A stretch of DNA of 64,000 bases, taken from Pseudolysinimonas sp051954455 (GTDB lineage Bacteria > Actinomycetota > Actinomycetes > Actinomycetales > Microbacteriaceae). The notes under the pieces are model-generated. The model did not search any database and was not told the DNA's origin. It saw nothing but the letters and a program-made list of their open reading frames with translations. The position numbers and the translations under genes are program-made. Numbering within the stretch: position 1 is the first letter of the stretch; every line of letters begins with the position of its first letter. Where the stretch lies: the NCBI RefSeq assembly GCF_051954455.1, contig NZ_JBQCHS010000013.1, positions 116,194 through 180,193 on the forward strand. The letters are read 5' to 3'. Below, one piece after another: positions 25,074 to 33,921 of this stretch.

Positions 25074-27379
25074 GGCAGGTCGATCCTGCCCCCGGCCGCC
25101 GCGACCGCGGTGCCGTCGGCGCGGCGCGCCCGCCATCCTGCGGCCAGGTCGCTCTCGATGCGGACGCCCCCCGACGCGACGCCCACCCGGAACTCGGCGG
25201 AGCGGCCGTCCGGGTCGGTGACGGTGATCGTGCGCTCGCCCTCCGGCCCCGGGTACACCACGAGCTCGAGGTCGTCGAGGTACGGGGTGTCGGGGCGGTC
25301 GGTGCGCGCGCTCATCGGGAGCACGGCGCCCTCGCGCACGTAGAGCGGGAGCGAGTCGAAGCCGTGCCGCTCGCGGCGCCACCCGCCTCCCTTGACGACC
25401 GCCCCGTCGAGCAGGCCCGTCCAGCGGCCCGCGGGCAGGTAGAAGTCGACCACGCCCTCCGGGTCGAGCACGGGCGCGACGAGGATGTCGGGGCCGAGCA
25501 TGTACTGCCGGTCGAGGTGCGCGGTGGCCGGGTCGTCGGGGTAGGCGACCGGCATGGGGCGCATGACCGGGATGCCCCGCTCGTGCGCCTCGAGACCCGC
25601 CGCGTAGAGGTAGGGCATGAGGCGCATCTTGAGGTGGGCGAAGCGACGCGTCACCTCGACGGCCTCCTCGTCGAACGCCCACGGCACGCGGTACGAGCCG
25701 CTGCCGTGGAACCGGGTGTGGCTCGAGAGCAGGCCGAACGCGGTCCAGCGCTTGTACACGCCCGCATCCGGCGTGCCCTCGAAGCCGCCGATGTCGTGGC
25801 TCCAGAAGGCGAAGCCGCTGAGGGCGAGCGAGAGACCGCCGCGCAGGGTCTCGGCCATCGAGGCGAAGGTCGACGTGGAGTCGCCGCCCCAGTGCACCGG
25901 CATCCGCTGCCCGCCGACCGTCGCCGAGCGCGCGAAGACGACCGCGTCGCCCGTGCCGCGCTCCTCGGTGAGGACCTCGAACACCGCCTGGTTGTAGAGC
26001 TGGGCGTACCAGTTGTGCATGCGCTCGGGGTCGGAGCCGTCGTGCCAGACGACGTCGGTCGGGATCCGCTCGCCGAAGTCGGTCTTGAAGCAGTCGACCC
26101 CCTGGCGCAGCAGGCGCCGCAGCTGGTCCTGGAACCAGCGCACCGCATCCGGGTTCGTAAAGTCGACGACGCCCATGCCGGCCTGCCAGAGATCCCACTG
26201 CCAGACAGTGCCGTCCGGACGGCGGACCAGGTAGCCGGCGGCGGCCGCCTCGTCGAACAGCGGCGAGCGCTGGGCGATGTAGGGGTTGATCCAGACGCAG
26301 ATGCGGAGGTCCTTGGCGTGCAGCCGCGCGAGCATGCCCTTCGGGTCGGGGAAGACCCGCGGGTCCCACTCGAAGTCGCACCAGTTGAACTCGCGCATCC
26401 AGAAGCAGTCGAAGTGGAAGACGCTGAGCGGGAGGTCGCGCTCGGCCATCGCGTCGACGAACGACGTCACCGTCGCCTCGTCGTAGTCGGTCGTGAAGCT
26501 CGTCGAGAGCCACAGCCCGTAGGACCAGGCGGGCACCTTCGCCGGGCGGCCGGTCAGCCGCGTGTAGCGCTCGAGGACGTCGGCCGGCGTCGGCCCGTCG
26601 ATGACGAGGTATTCGAGCGCCTCGCCCGCGACGGAGAACTGCACGCGCTCGACCGCCTCGGACCCGACCTCGAACGAGACGTGGCGCGAGGAGTTGACGA
26701 GCACCCCGTAGCCGCGGCTCGACAGGTAGAAGGGGACGTTCTTGTACGCCTGCTCGCTCGAGGTGCCGCCGTCGGCGTTCCACACCTCGACGACCTGGCC
26801 GTTCTTGACGAGCGGACCGAACCGCTCGCCGAGACCGTAGATCGACTCCCCCACGCCGAGCTCCAGCTGTTCGTGGACGTAGGCGGGCCCGTCGGGCGCG
26901 GGCGATCCGGTGCGGGCGTTCGTGACGATTCCGCGGTCGACCTCGGCATCCGGCGCGAGGCGCAGGTAGCCGAGCGACTTGTGGCCGGAGGACGTGAGGA
27001 GGCGCTCGCCGTGTCGGAACTCCAGGCTCCACGGGCCGCCGAGGCCGACCCGCGCCTCGAGGCCGCCGGTCCGGAGGACGCCGCGCTCGGCGTCGACCTC
27101 GATCTCGCCGGTGTCCTCGCCCGCGCCGACCAGGTCGAAGCCGTCGGCGACCGCGCCGCCGCGGTGGTGCTCGATCCGTACCCGGACGACGCCCTCGAGC
27201 GGCGAGCTGACGGTGACCATCATCACGGGGCGGTTGAGCACGTCGCCGCGCCGCTCGATCGCCTTCGTCGGCGCGGTGACGACGAGCCGCCGCCCGTCGG
27301 CGACGATGTCGTGCGCCTCCTGCGCGTACAGCGCGGTGACGCCCGGGCGCAGCTGCCAGAACCCGTCCGTGAACTTCAT
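25070..27379 (-). CDS. yicI: Alpha-xylosidase, GH31 (YicI type)
   Basis: 769 residues, matching the length and order of YicI. The nucleophile is Asp434 in KTDFGERIP and the acid/base Asp500 in HWGGDSTSTF. The substrate-pocket motif FHFDCFWMREFNW and a C-terminal beta-sandwich (about 640-769) are also present. YicI-type enzymes cleave alpha-1,6-xylosyl residues from the non-reducing end of xyloglucan oligosaccharides such as isoprimeverose. The ATG overlaps the GH42 stop (ATGA) and has AGGAGG just upstream. With GH42 and the esterase it suits stepwise trimming of acetylated, galactosylated xyloglucan fragments (inference). Confidence 0.92.
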   Translation of the reverse strand: MKFTDGFWQLRPGVTALYAQEAHDIVADGRRLVVTAPTKAIERRGDVLNRPVMMVTVSSPLEGVVRVRIEHHRGGAVADGFDLVGAGEDTGEIEVDAERGVLRTGGLEARVGLGGPWSLEFRHGERLLTSSGHKSLGYLRLAPDAEVDRGIVTNARTGSPAPDGPAYVHEQLELGVGESIYGLGERFGPLVKNGQVVEVWNADGGTSSEQAYKNVPFYLSSRGYGVLVNSSRHVSFEVGSEAVERVQFSVAGEALEYLVIDGPTPADVLERYTRLTGRPAKVPAWSYGLWLSTSFTTDYDEATVTSFVDAMAERDLPLSVFHFDCFWMREFNWCDFEWDPRVFPDPKGMLARLHAKDLRICVWINPYIAQRSPLFDEAAAAGYLVRRPDGTVWQWDLWQAGMGVVDFTNPDAVRWFQDQLRRLLRQGVDCFKTDFGERIPTDVVWHDGSDPERMHNWYAQLYNQAVFEVLTEERGTGDAVVFARSATVGGQRMPVHWGGDSTSTFASMAETLRGGLSLALSGFAFWSHDIGGFEGTPDAGVYKRWTAFGLLSSHTRFHGSGSYRVPWAFDEEAVEVTRRFAHLKMRLMPYLYAAGLEAHERGIPVMRPMPVAYPDDPATAHLDRQYMLGPDILVAPVLDPEGVVDFYLPAGRWTGLLDGAVVKGGGWRRERHGFDSLPLYVREGAVLPMSARTDRPDTPYLDDLELVVYPGPEGERTITVTDPDGRSAEFRVGVASGGVRIESDLAAGWRARRADGTAVAAAGGRIDLP

Positions 27380-29451
27380 CGTGCCTCCTGGATGACGGCG
27401 ACGCCGCCGGGCGGGATCTCGAACGAGCCGGCCGACGACCGGCCCGACACCAGGTCGACGCCGTGGGCGCGGACGGCTCGCGGCGCATCGGTATCGTGGT
27501 TAATGACGAAGAGGAACGACCCGGCGTCGCCGATGCGGCGGGTCGCCTCGAGGCCGGGATCGATCTCCGCCACCGGGGCGAGTGCGGCCGCGTCGACCAG
27601 ACGGTCGATGATGTCGGCCGCGCCGCGCTCGTCGGGACGGGTCGCGAGGTAGAGGGCCGCGCCCTCCCCGACGGGGCGGCGGGTCAGCAGCGGGACGCCG
27701 TCGAGCACGCCGCCGCTCCAGCGGACGAGCGCCTCGGCGCCGCGGAGCTCGAGGTCCTCGGTCCACAGGCTCGCGGTCCATCCGGCGTCGGTCGCCGCGC
27801 TCTCGCCGGGAGCGAGCGGCCGGACCTCGGTCGACCGGACCCCGAGGAGCTCGCGCAGCCGGCCGGGGTATCCGCCGGTCAGCACCCGGCCGTTCTCGTC
27901 GAGCACGCCCGTCGAGAACCCGACGAGCACCTGGGCCCCGCGTTCCGCGGCCGCGGCCAGCGCGGCGGCGACCGGTTCCCCGACGACCGGAACGGTCGGG
28001 ACGAGGATCAGGTCGCGGTCGTCGAGGGGCGCCGAGGTCGGCAGCACGTCGACCCCGATCCCGCGCGCGGTGAGGGTCCGGTGCAGCAGCTGCGGCAGGT
28101 CGAAGGCGCGGAGCCGGTCGGTCGGGCCGGGGCCCGCCCGCAGCGCCCACGCCGCCTGGTCGTCGAACAGGATCGCGACGCGCGCCCGCTCCACGGTCGT
28201 CGCGGCGGCCGGGGCGATCCGGCCGAGGAGCGCGCCGAACTCGACGACCTCGCGGAAGACCCGGCTGTCGGCGCCGGCGTGCGGCACCATCCCGGAGTGG
28301 TACTGCTCGGCGCCCGCCGAGGACTGCCGCCACTGGAAGTAGAGGGCGCCCTGCGATCCGCGGGCGATGTGCGCCAGGCTGTTCCGCGCCAGCTGACCCG
28401 GGTCCTTGGCGAGGTTGACGCCCTGCCAGTTGACGGCGCTCGTGGAGTGCTCCATGAGCAGCCATGGACGGCCCTCGCCCATCCCCCGCACCCGGTCGGC
28501 GCTGAACGCCAGGTCGCCGGCGCGGTCCTCGACCTCGGGCCGGAGGTAGTGGTCGTTGGCGACGATGTCGACCTCGCGCGCCCAGCGCGCGTAGTCGTCG
28601 GTGCCCGGGTCGCCCATCACCATGAAGTTGGTCGTGACGGGGAGGTGCGGGGTGACCTCGCGGAGCACGGCGCGCTCGGCGAGGTAGTGGCCGAGCAGCG
28701 CGTCGGAGGTGAAGCGCGCCCAGTCGAGCCGCAGCCCCGGGTTGTGCGCGGTGCGCGAGAAGCGCGGCGGGTCGATCTCGTCGATCGAGCCGTAACGGTG
28801 CCCCCAGAACGCGGTGCCCCAGGCCGCGTTGACCGCGTCGACGTCGCCGTGCCGGTCGGCGAGCCACGCGCGCCACGCGACGGTCGTCTCGTCGCTGAAG
28901 CACTGCGCGTTCTCGTTGCCGATCTCGTTGCTCACGTGCCAGAGGCGCACGGCGGGGTGCGAGCCGTAGCGCTCGGCCATCGCCCGCACGATCCGCAGCG
29001 CGTAGCGCCGGAACACCGCGGAGCTCGGCGACCACGCCAGCCGCCCGCCCGGAGCGGTGCGCACGCCGCGCTCGTCGACGGTCGCGATCTCGGGGTGCGC
29101 GCGCAGCAGCCACATCGGCGGGGCCGCGGTCGGCGTCGCGAGCGCCACCCCGATGCCGTTCTCGTGCAGCAGGTCGAGCACGCGGTCGAGCCACCCCCAC
29201 TCGAACACGCCGTCCGCGGTCTCGAGCAGCCCCCACGAGAAGACGCCGACCGTGACGGTCGTGACGCCCGCCCGGCGCATGAGCTCGACATCCTCCGCCC
29301 ACACCGATTCCGGCCACTGCTCCGGGTTGTAGTCGCCGCCGTAGGCGAACCCGGGCGCGATCGCGGGGAACCGGCGCGGCTCCGGGAGGTCGGCGGCGTG
29401 CGAGACGACGTCGAGTGGGCTCGCGACGCCGTCCGGGTGAGGCATCGTCAT
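27376..29451 (-). CDS. Beta-galactosidase, GH42
   Basis: 691 residues with the three GH42 domains: a TIM barrel (about 30-410), a trimerisation domain and a C-terminal beta-domain. Catalytic residues are Glu176 (acid/base, HVSNEIG) and Glu334 (nucleophile, LLMEHST). GH42 enzymes remove terminal beta-galactose, and some act on alpha-L-arabinopyranosides, from imported oligosaccharides. There is no signal peptide. The first ATG (29451) overlaps the permease stop as ATGA, but a second ATG at 29445 is better spaced from the AAGGG site, so the true start may be two codons later. It is the fourth gene of the module 1 operon. Confidence 0.92.
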   Translation of the reverse strand: MTMPHPDGVASPLDVVSHAADLPEPRRFPAIAPGFAYGGDYNPEQWPESVWAEDVELMRRAGVTTVTVGVFSWGLLETADGVFEWGWLDRVLDLLHENGIGVALATPTAAPPMWLLRAHPEIATVDERGVRTAPGGRLAWSPSSAVFRRYALRIVRAMAERYGSHPAVRLWHVSNEIGNENAQCFSDETTVAWRAWLADRHGDVDAVNAAWGTAFWGHRYGSIDEIDPPRFSRTAHNPGLRLDWARFTSDALLGHYLAERAVLREVTPHLPVTTNFMVMGDPGTDDYARWAREVDIVANDHYLRPEVEDRAGDLAFSADRVRGMGEGRPWLLMEHSTSAVNWQGVNLAKDPGQLARNSLAHIARGSQGALYFQWRQSSAGAEQYHSGMVPHAGADSRVFREVVEFGALLGRIAPAAATTVERARVAILFDDQAAWALRAGPGPTDRLRAFDLPQLLHRTLTARGIGVDVLPTSAPLDDRDLILVPTVPVVGEPVAAALAAAAERGAQVLVGFSTGVLDENGRVLTGGYPGRLRELLGVRSTEVRPLAPGESAATDAGWTASLWTEDLELRGAEALVRWSGGVLDGVPLLTRRPVGEGAALYLATRPDERGAADIIDRLVDAAALAPVAEIDPGLEATRRIGDAGSFLFVINHDTDAPRAVRAHGVDLVSGRSSAGSFEIPPGGVAVIQEAR

Positions 29452-30308
29452 CCCTTGAGGCTCCCGCTGATGAGGTCGAGGCGCCAGTACCGCTGCAGGA
29501 ACAGCATGAGGACCACGATGGGCACGATCGAGAGCAGCGCCCCCATGATGGCCAGGCTGTACAGCGCGGGCGTGCCGGTGCCGCGGTTCAGCAGCAGGTA
29601 GAGGCCGGTGGTCAGCGGGAACTTCGACTCGTCGCTCAGCATGAGGAACGGCAGCAGGAAGTTGTTCCAGATGCCGATGAACTGCAGCATGAACACGGTC
29701 ACGAGACCGGGCATCATCATCGGCAGAGCGATCGACCGGAAGGTGCGGAACTCGCTCGCCCCGTCGATGCGCGACGCCTCGACGGTCTCGTCGGGCACCG
29801 CTCCCTGCGCGTAGATGCACGCGAGGTAGATCCCGAACGGGTTGATGATGCTCGGCAGCAGCACCGACCACTGGGTGTTCGCGAGGCCGATCGCCGAGAC
29901 CAGGAAGTACTGCGGGATCGCGACCGTGATCTGCGGCAGCATGACGCCCGCGAGCAGCACCGTGAACACGATCGCGCGGCCCGGGAACCGGTACCGGGCG
30001 AGCGCGTACCCCGCCATCGCCGAGACGAGCGTCGAGAGCACCGCACCGCCGCCGGCGTAGATGAGGCTGTTGAGCGCCCAGCTCCAGAACACGCCGCCCT
30101 CGTAGGTGAGCAGGTCGCCGAGATTCTGCCCGAAGCCGGTGCCCGGGATGAACGAGAAGCTCGAGAACAGCTCGCCCCGCGACTTGGAGGACGCGGTCAC
30201 GACCCAGAGGATCGGGATCAGCGTGTAGACCGCCCCGAGGATCAGGACGATCGTCGGGACGACGCGGGAGCGGTGCAGCCGCCCGCGGGGAACGGAGACG
30301 GCGCTCAT
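29448..30308 (-). CDS. Carbohydrate ABC transporter permease (MalG-like)
   Basis: 286 residues with a hydrophobic N-terminal helix and about six membrane segments. The cytoplasmic coupling (EAA) loop is EASRIDGASEFRTFRSIALP, which contacts the ATPase. The C-terminus, WRLDLISGSLKG, is the usual MalG-type end. It pairs with the permease just upstream, with overlapping ATGA. A GGGAGGG ribosome site precedes the start. The importer's ATPase is not in the window; a shared MsiK-type ATPase is the usual solution in actinobacteria. Confidence 0.9.
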   Translation of the reverse strand: MSAVSVPRGRLHRSRVVPTIVLILGAVYTLIPILWVVTASSKSRGELFSSFSFIPGTGFGQNLGDLLTYEGGVFWSWALNSLIYAGGGAVLSTLVSAMAGYALARYRFPGRAIVFTVLLAGVMLPQITVAIPQYFLVSAIGLANTQWSVLLPSIINPFGIYLACIYAQGAVPDETVEASRIDGASEFRTFRSIALPMMMPGLVTVFMLQFIGIWNNFLLPFLMLSDESKFPLTTGLYLLLNRGTGTPALYSLAIMGALLSIVPIVVLMLFLQRYWRLDLISGSLKG

Positions 30309-31246
30309 CGGGCCCTCCCGTCGTCGAACGTCCGGCGCTGGAGCGCACGCAGCAGGAGCAGCGAGACGATGAGGGTCCCGAGCGCGAGGATCACCGACGC
30401 GGCGGCCGCGCCGGAGACGTCGTCGAGGCTGAACGCGTCCTGGTACACCTTCATGAGCGGGAAGAAGGTCGACGAGATCGAGTTGGAGAGCGACTTCAGC
30501 GTGGTCGGCTCCGAGTACGCCTGCAGGGTCCCGATGAGCGAGAACAGCAGGGTGAGCACGAGGGCGGGCGCGAGCAGCGGGATCTTGATCCGCCAGGCGA
30601 TCTGCCACTCGGAGGCCCCGTCGATCTTGGCCGCCTCGTAGATGTCGGTCGGGATGGACCGCAGCGCGGTGTACAGCACGATCATGTTGAATCCGACGCC
30701 GCCCCAGACGCCGATGTTGGCGAGGGCGCCGTACACGTTGGAGCCGTTCAGGAAGTCGAACGGCGGAAGACCGACCGCCTTCAGCACGTAGTTGAAGGGG
30801 CTCGTGCTCGGGAGGTACATGAAGCCCCACAGCAGCGTCGCGATGACGCCCGGCACGGCGTAGGGCAGGAAGATCGCGGTCCGCGCGAAGCGGATCGCCC
30901 GCACGCCCGGCAGGTCGAGCAGGAGCGCGAAGAGCAGCGCGAGCCCGAGGGTGAGCGGCACCGTGACGACGCCGAACAGGGCGAGCCGCTGCAGCGAGGC
31001 GAGGAACTCGGGGGCGGTCAGCGCGGCGACGTAGTTGTCCAGGCCGACGAAGACCTGCTGGCGGGTGCCGAACGCGCCGCCCTGCACGCGGAGGCCCACG
31101 AAGCTCAGGTAGATCGCGTATCCCATCGGGATCAGCAGGAAGACCGTGAACAGCACGATCGCAGGGGCGAGAAAGGCCCAGGGCGCGACCCGGGGGCGGG
31201 TCGAGCCGCGGCGGCGTCGCAGGGCGACCGGCGCGGCGGTGGTCAT
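30305..31246 (-). CDS. Carbohydrate ABC transporter permease (MalF-like)
   Basis: 313 residues with an N-terminal membrane segment after a basic stretch (LRRRRGSTRPR) and about six membrane helices in total. The coupling loop is EAAKIDGASEWQIAWRIKIP. It forms the heterodimeric channel with the overlapping downstream permease. It follows the binding-protein gene after a 61-base gap that contains a strong hairpin, which probably lowers permease expression relative to the binding protein. Confidence 0.9.
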   Translation of the reverse strand: MTTAAPVALRRRRGSTRPRVAPWAFLAPAIVLFTVFLLIPMGYAIYLSFVGLRVQGGAFGTRQQVFVGLDNYVAALTAPEFLASLQRLALFGVVTVPLTLGLALLFALLLDLPGVRAIRFARTAIFLPYAVPGVIATLLWGFMYLPSTSPFNYVLKAVGLPPFDFLNGSNVYGALANIGVWGGVGFNMIVLYTALRSIPTDIYEAAKIDGASEWQIAWRIKIPLLAPALVLTLLFSLIGTLQAYSEPTTLKSLSNSISSTFFPLMKVYQDAFSLDDVSGAAAASVILALGTLIVSLLLLRALQRRTFDDGRAR

Positions 31247-31267
31247 GAGTGCTCCCTTCGCACGGGA

Positions 31268-31296
31268 CCGGGGCGGCCGCCGGACGGCCGCCCCGG
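31268..31296 (-). promoter_or_regulatory. Intercistronic 12-bp hairpin between SBP and permease genes
   Basis: A perfect stem (31268-31279 with 31285-31296; loop of 5) starts just after the binding-protein stop. Such hairpins after binding-protein genes are known to stabilise the upstream mRNA and attenuate transcription into the permeases. A full terminator is less likely because no further promoter is evident before the permease. Confidence 0.6.
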
Positions 31297-31307
31297 ATCG
31301 CTCGGTG

Positions 31308-32594
31308 CTACTTGGTGACGGTGAAGCCCGTCTTCTTGAGGTCGGCCACGACCGCGTCCTGGGTCTTCGTCAGCGCATCGGCGTACGGCGTCTTGTTCGT
31401 CGTCGCGGCCTTGATCGCGTCGGCGTAGGTGTCGTACGCGACCTGCACGTTCGGACCCCAGGTCACCTTGGCGGTGTGCTTGGCGATGTGCTGCGCGACC
31501 GTCCAGAAGTCGTCCTGACCCTCGACGATCGGCGGCACCGAGAGGCCGCTGAGGCTCTCCTGACCGGGGATCGAGGCCGGGAACAGCCCGCCGACGGCCA
31601 GTCGCGACGCGCCGTCCTTGGAGGCGTTCAGCCACGACAGGAACTCGACGGCCTCCTTGGGGTGCTTGGAGGTCTTCGTCACCATGGCGGTGGAGCCGCC
31701 CATGAAGCCGACCTGCTGCTCGCCGTCCCACGAGGGCATCGGCGCGATCCGCCAGTCGCCCTTGGTGTCCGGCGCGACCGACTCGATGGTGCCCGGCGCC
31801 CAGACGCCCGCGGTCCAGGTGAGGAGGGTGCCGTTGTTCATCTCGGTGTTCCACTCCGGGGTGAAGAAGTGGGTCGTGTCGACGAGGCCCTTCTCCACGA
31901 GCGGCTGCCAGAAGTCCGCGACCCGCTTGTTGGCGGCGTCGTCGATGCCGACCTTCCAGCTCTTGCCGTCGGTCGAGTACCAGGCGCTGTCCTTGAGCGG
32001 CTGCGTGTAGCCGGCGAAGGTGGAGCCGTCATCCGGGTAGCCGCCGAGGAACGCGCTCGGCGCGACCTGCTTGACCTTCGCGGCGAGCGCGGCGTAGTCG
32101 TCCCACGTCTTCGGCAGCTCGAGGCCGTACTTCTGGAAGAGGTCGGCGCGGTACATGAGCACCATCGGCGCCGTGTCCTGCGGGATGCCGTAGACCTTGC
32201 CGCCGACCGTGGCGAGCTGCCAGGTGGAGGCGGTGTAGTCCTTCTTGATCGCGCCGACCTCCGAGGTGATGTCGGCTGCGGCGCCCGAGACGACGAGGTT
32301 CGGGAGCTTCTGGTACTCGGCCGCGGCGATGTCCGGGCCGTTGCCCGCGCGCTCGGCGGCGAGCAGCTTCGCCAGGATGTCGTCGGCTCCGGCCGCCTGG
32401 ACGACCTTCACCTGGATGTCGGGGTGGGTCTTGTTCCACTGCTGGGTGATCTTGGCGATGCCGGGGGCCCAGGTCCAGTAGGTCAGGTGGACGACCTTGC
32501 CGTCGCCGCTCCCGGACTGACCCGAGCAGGCGGCGAGCACGAGGCCGGCCGCGGCGACGACCGCGATGGCGGCCGCGCGGAGGGACTTTCTCAT
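31308..32594 (-). CDS. Sugar ABC transporter substrate-binding lipoprotein (CUT1, family 1)
   Basis: 428 residues. The lipoprotein signal is MRKSLRAAAIAVVAAAGLVLAAC with the lipobox Cys near residue 23. Two-lobed binding-protein features follow: LTYWTWAPGIAKI, then GKVYGIPQDTAPMVLMYRADLF. It is exported, anchored to the outer face of the membrane and delivers an oligosaccharide to the two permeases downstream. The operon's GH42, GH31 and esterase genes point to a hemicellulose fragment, probably xyloglucan-derived (inference). An AAGGAG site lies about 10 bases before the ATG. Confidence 0.9.
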   Translation of the reverse strand: MRKSLRAAAIAVVAAAGLVLAACSGQSGSGDGKVVHLTYWTWAPGIAKITQQWNKTHPDIQVKVVQAAGADDILAKLLAAERAGNGPDIAAAEYQKLPNLVVSGAAADITSEVGAIKKDYTASTWQLATVGGKVYGIPQDTAPMVLMYRADLFQKYGLELPKTWDDYAALAAKVKQVAPSAFLGGYPDDGSTFAGYTQPLKDSAWYSTDGKSWKVGIDDAANKRVADFWQPLVEKGLVDTTHFFTPEWNTEMNNGTLLTWTAGVWAPGTIESVAPDTKGDWRIAPMPSWDGEQQVGFMGGSTAMVTKTSKHPKEAVEFLSWLNASKDGASRLAVGGLFPASIPGQESLSGLSVPPIVEGQDDFWTVAQHIAKHTAKVTWGPNVQVAYDTYADAIKAATTNKTPYADALTKTQDAVVADLKKTGFTVTK

Positions 32595-32673
32595 CGGTGC
32601 GCTACTCCTTTGTAGAGGCGGCGGAGGGGATGCTGCGACCGCCGGAGACACCGGGCTCCTGCCCGGCTGCGCT

Positions 32674-32703
32674 ATTTTGTCCCTACACGAAACTAAATGT
32701 CAA
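32674..32703 (-). promoter_or_regulatory. Promoter of module 1 operon with embedded ROK-type operator
   Basis: Reading the minus strand, -35 TTGACA (32703-32698), an 18-base spacer and -10 CAAAAT (32679-32674) precede the binding-protein gene. An inverted repeat fills it: ATTTAGTTTC and GGGACAAAAT (32698-32674), seven of ten positions symmetric around five bases. Half-sites like TTAGTTT are typical of XylR/NagC-type ROK regulators. A hairpin CCGGGC/GCCCGG (32651-32666) lies at the very 5' end of the transcript. The -35 box overlaps the stop codon of the ROK gene. Confidence 0.65.
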
Positions 32704-33866
32704 GCGACGGCCCCGCGCTGCAGCTCGTGGGGCTGGACGACGCGCCGGATCGCCGTGATCGCGGCCGCCCACGCGTAGTCGGCGAAGTCGAAGTCCTGCA
32801 GGTCGACGGGCACGGGCTCGGACGCCGGATCGAGGTGCTCGGCGATCCCGTCCTGCAGCCGAGCGGGCGCGGAACGCGCGATCGGCAGCCCTTCGCCGGT
32901 GACGACGACCTTCTCGGGATCCACCAGGTCGACGAGGTACGCGATGGCCGCGCCGAGCGCGCGGGCCGCCCCCTCGACGGCGCGGACCGCGATCGCGTCG
33001 CCGGACTCCGCCCGGCGGATCGCGTCGGCGAAGTCCTGCGTGCCCGCGTTCGCGACGACCGCCTTCTCGGTCACCCAGGCGGAGACGCATCCGCGGTGGC
33101 CGCGGTCGCACACCGGATCGTCGGCACCGGAGGTCGCCGCGAGGTGGCCGACCTTGCCGGGGTGGCCGCGGGTGCCGCGGACGAGCTCGTCGTGCACGAC
33201 GAGCCCCGCGCCGATGCCCGCCCCGAACGACACGACGCCGAGCGAGGTGCAGCCCACCCCCGCGCCGAACCAGTGGTGCCCGACGGTGAGCGCCTGGACG
33301 TCGTTCGACACGACGACGGGCAGCCCGGTGGCCTCCGTCATGAGGCGCTGGAGCGGGACGCGATCCCAGCCGAGGAAGTGCGACCCGACGACGGTGGCCC
33401 CCTCCGGCGCATCCTCGACGTCACCGGCGAGGCACACCCCGATCGCGGCGAGCCGGGCGTGCCGGGAGCGGAACTCGGCGACCGTCGCGCGGATGAGCTC
33501 CACGACCTCCGGCACCCCGCGCGCCGGGAGGGCGCGCTCCACGCGGTCGACGATGCGCGCGTTGAGGTCGGTCACCACGGCGTAGAGCGCGTCGCCGGTG
33601 AGCTTCACGCCGGCGAAGTGCGCGGACTCGGGCCGGAGGTCGAGCATCTCCTCGGGCCGGCCGCGGCCGCCCTTCGGGCGCATCTCGCCCTCGACGATGA
33701 AGTCGAGATCGACGAGGTCGCGGGTGAGTCGGGTCAGGCTCGTGCGCGAGAAGCCGGTCCGGCGGGCGAGGTCCGCACGCGAGCGCGAGCCGTGCACGAG
33801 CACCTCGCGGAGCACGGCGCGCTGTCCGTCGTGGAGCTCCGGCCACGCCCAGGACGGCTCGTCCAT
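32700..33866 (-). CDS. ROK family transcriptional regulator (XylR/NagC type)
   Basis: 388 residues. The N-terminal winged helix-turn-helix (about 15-75, SRADLARRTGFSRTSLTRLT) precedes a ROK sugar-kinase-like domain with VVSFGAGIGAGLV and the structural zinc motif CDRGHRGCV. The glucokinase-like phosphate loop is not obviously intact, which is usual for regulators. It lies immediately upstream of, and on the same strand as, the module 1 importer operon, whose promoter contains a ROK-like palindrome. It is therefore probably the sugar-responsive repressor of that operon (inference). Confidence 0.88.
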   Translation of the reverse strand: MDEPSWAWPELHDGQRAVLREVLVHGSRSRADLARRTGFSRTSLTRLTRDLVDLDFIVEGEMRPKGGRGRPEEMLDLRPESAHFAGVKLTGDALYAVVTDLNARIVDRVERALPARGVPEVVELIRATVAEFRSRHARLAAIGVCLAGDVEDAPEGATVVGSHFLGWDRVPLQRLMTEATGLPVVVSNDVQALTVGHHWFGAGVGCTSLGVVSFGAGIGAGLVVHDELVRGTRGHPGKVGHLAATSGADDPVCDRGHRGCVSAWVTEKAVVANAGTQDFADAIRRAESGDAIAVRAVEGAARALGAAIAYLVDLVDPEKVVVTGEGLPIARSAPARLQDGIAEHLDPASEPVPVDLQDFDFADYAWAAAITAIRRVVQPHELQRGAVA

Positions 33867-33921
33867 CCCGCCTCCAGATCCCGTCCCCGCGGACGTCGGG
33901 ACAACACTGCCATGCGGCGGG

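Noticed and set aside
24123..30348. Very long minus frames fusing the esterase, GH31 and GH42 genes to upstream sequence
   Set aside because: Family homology begins only at the ATGA overlaps (25073, 27379, 29451); the extensions are Arg-rich shadows.
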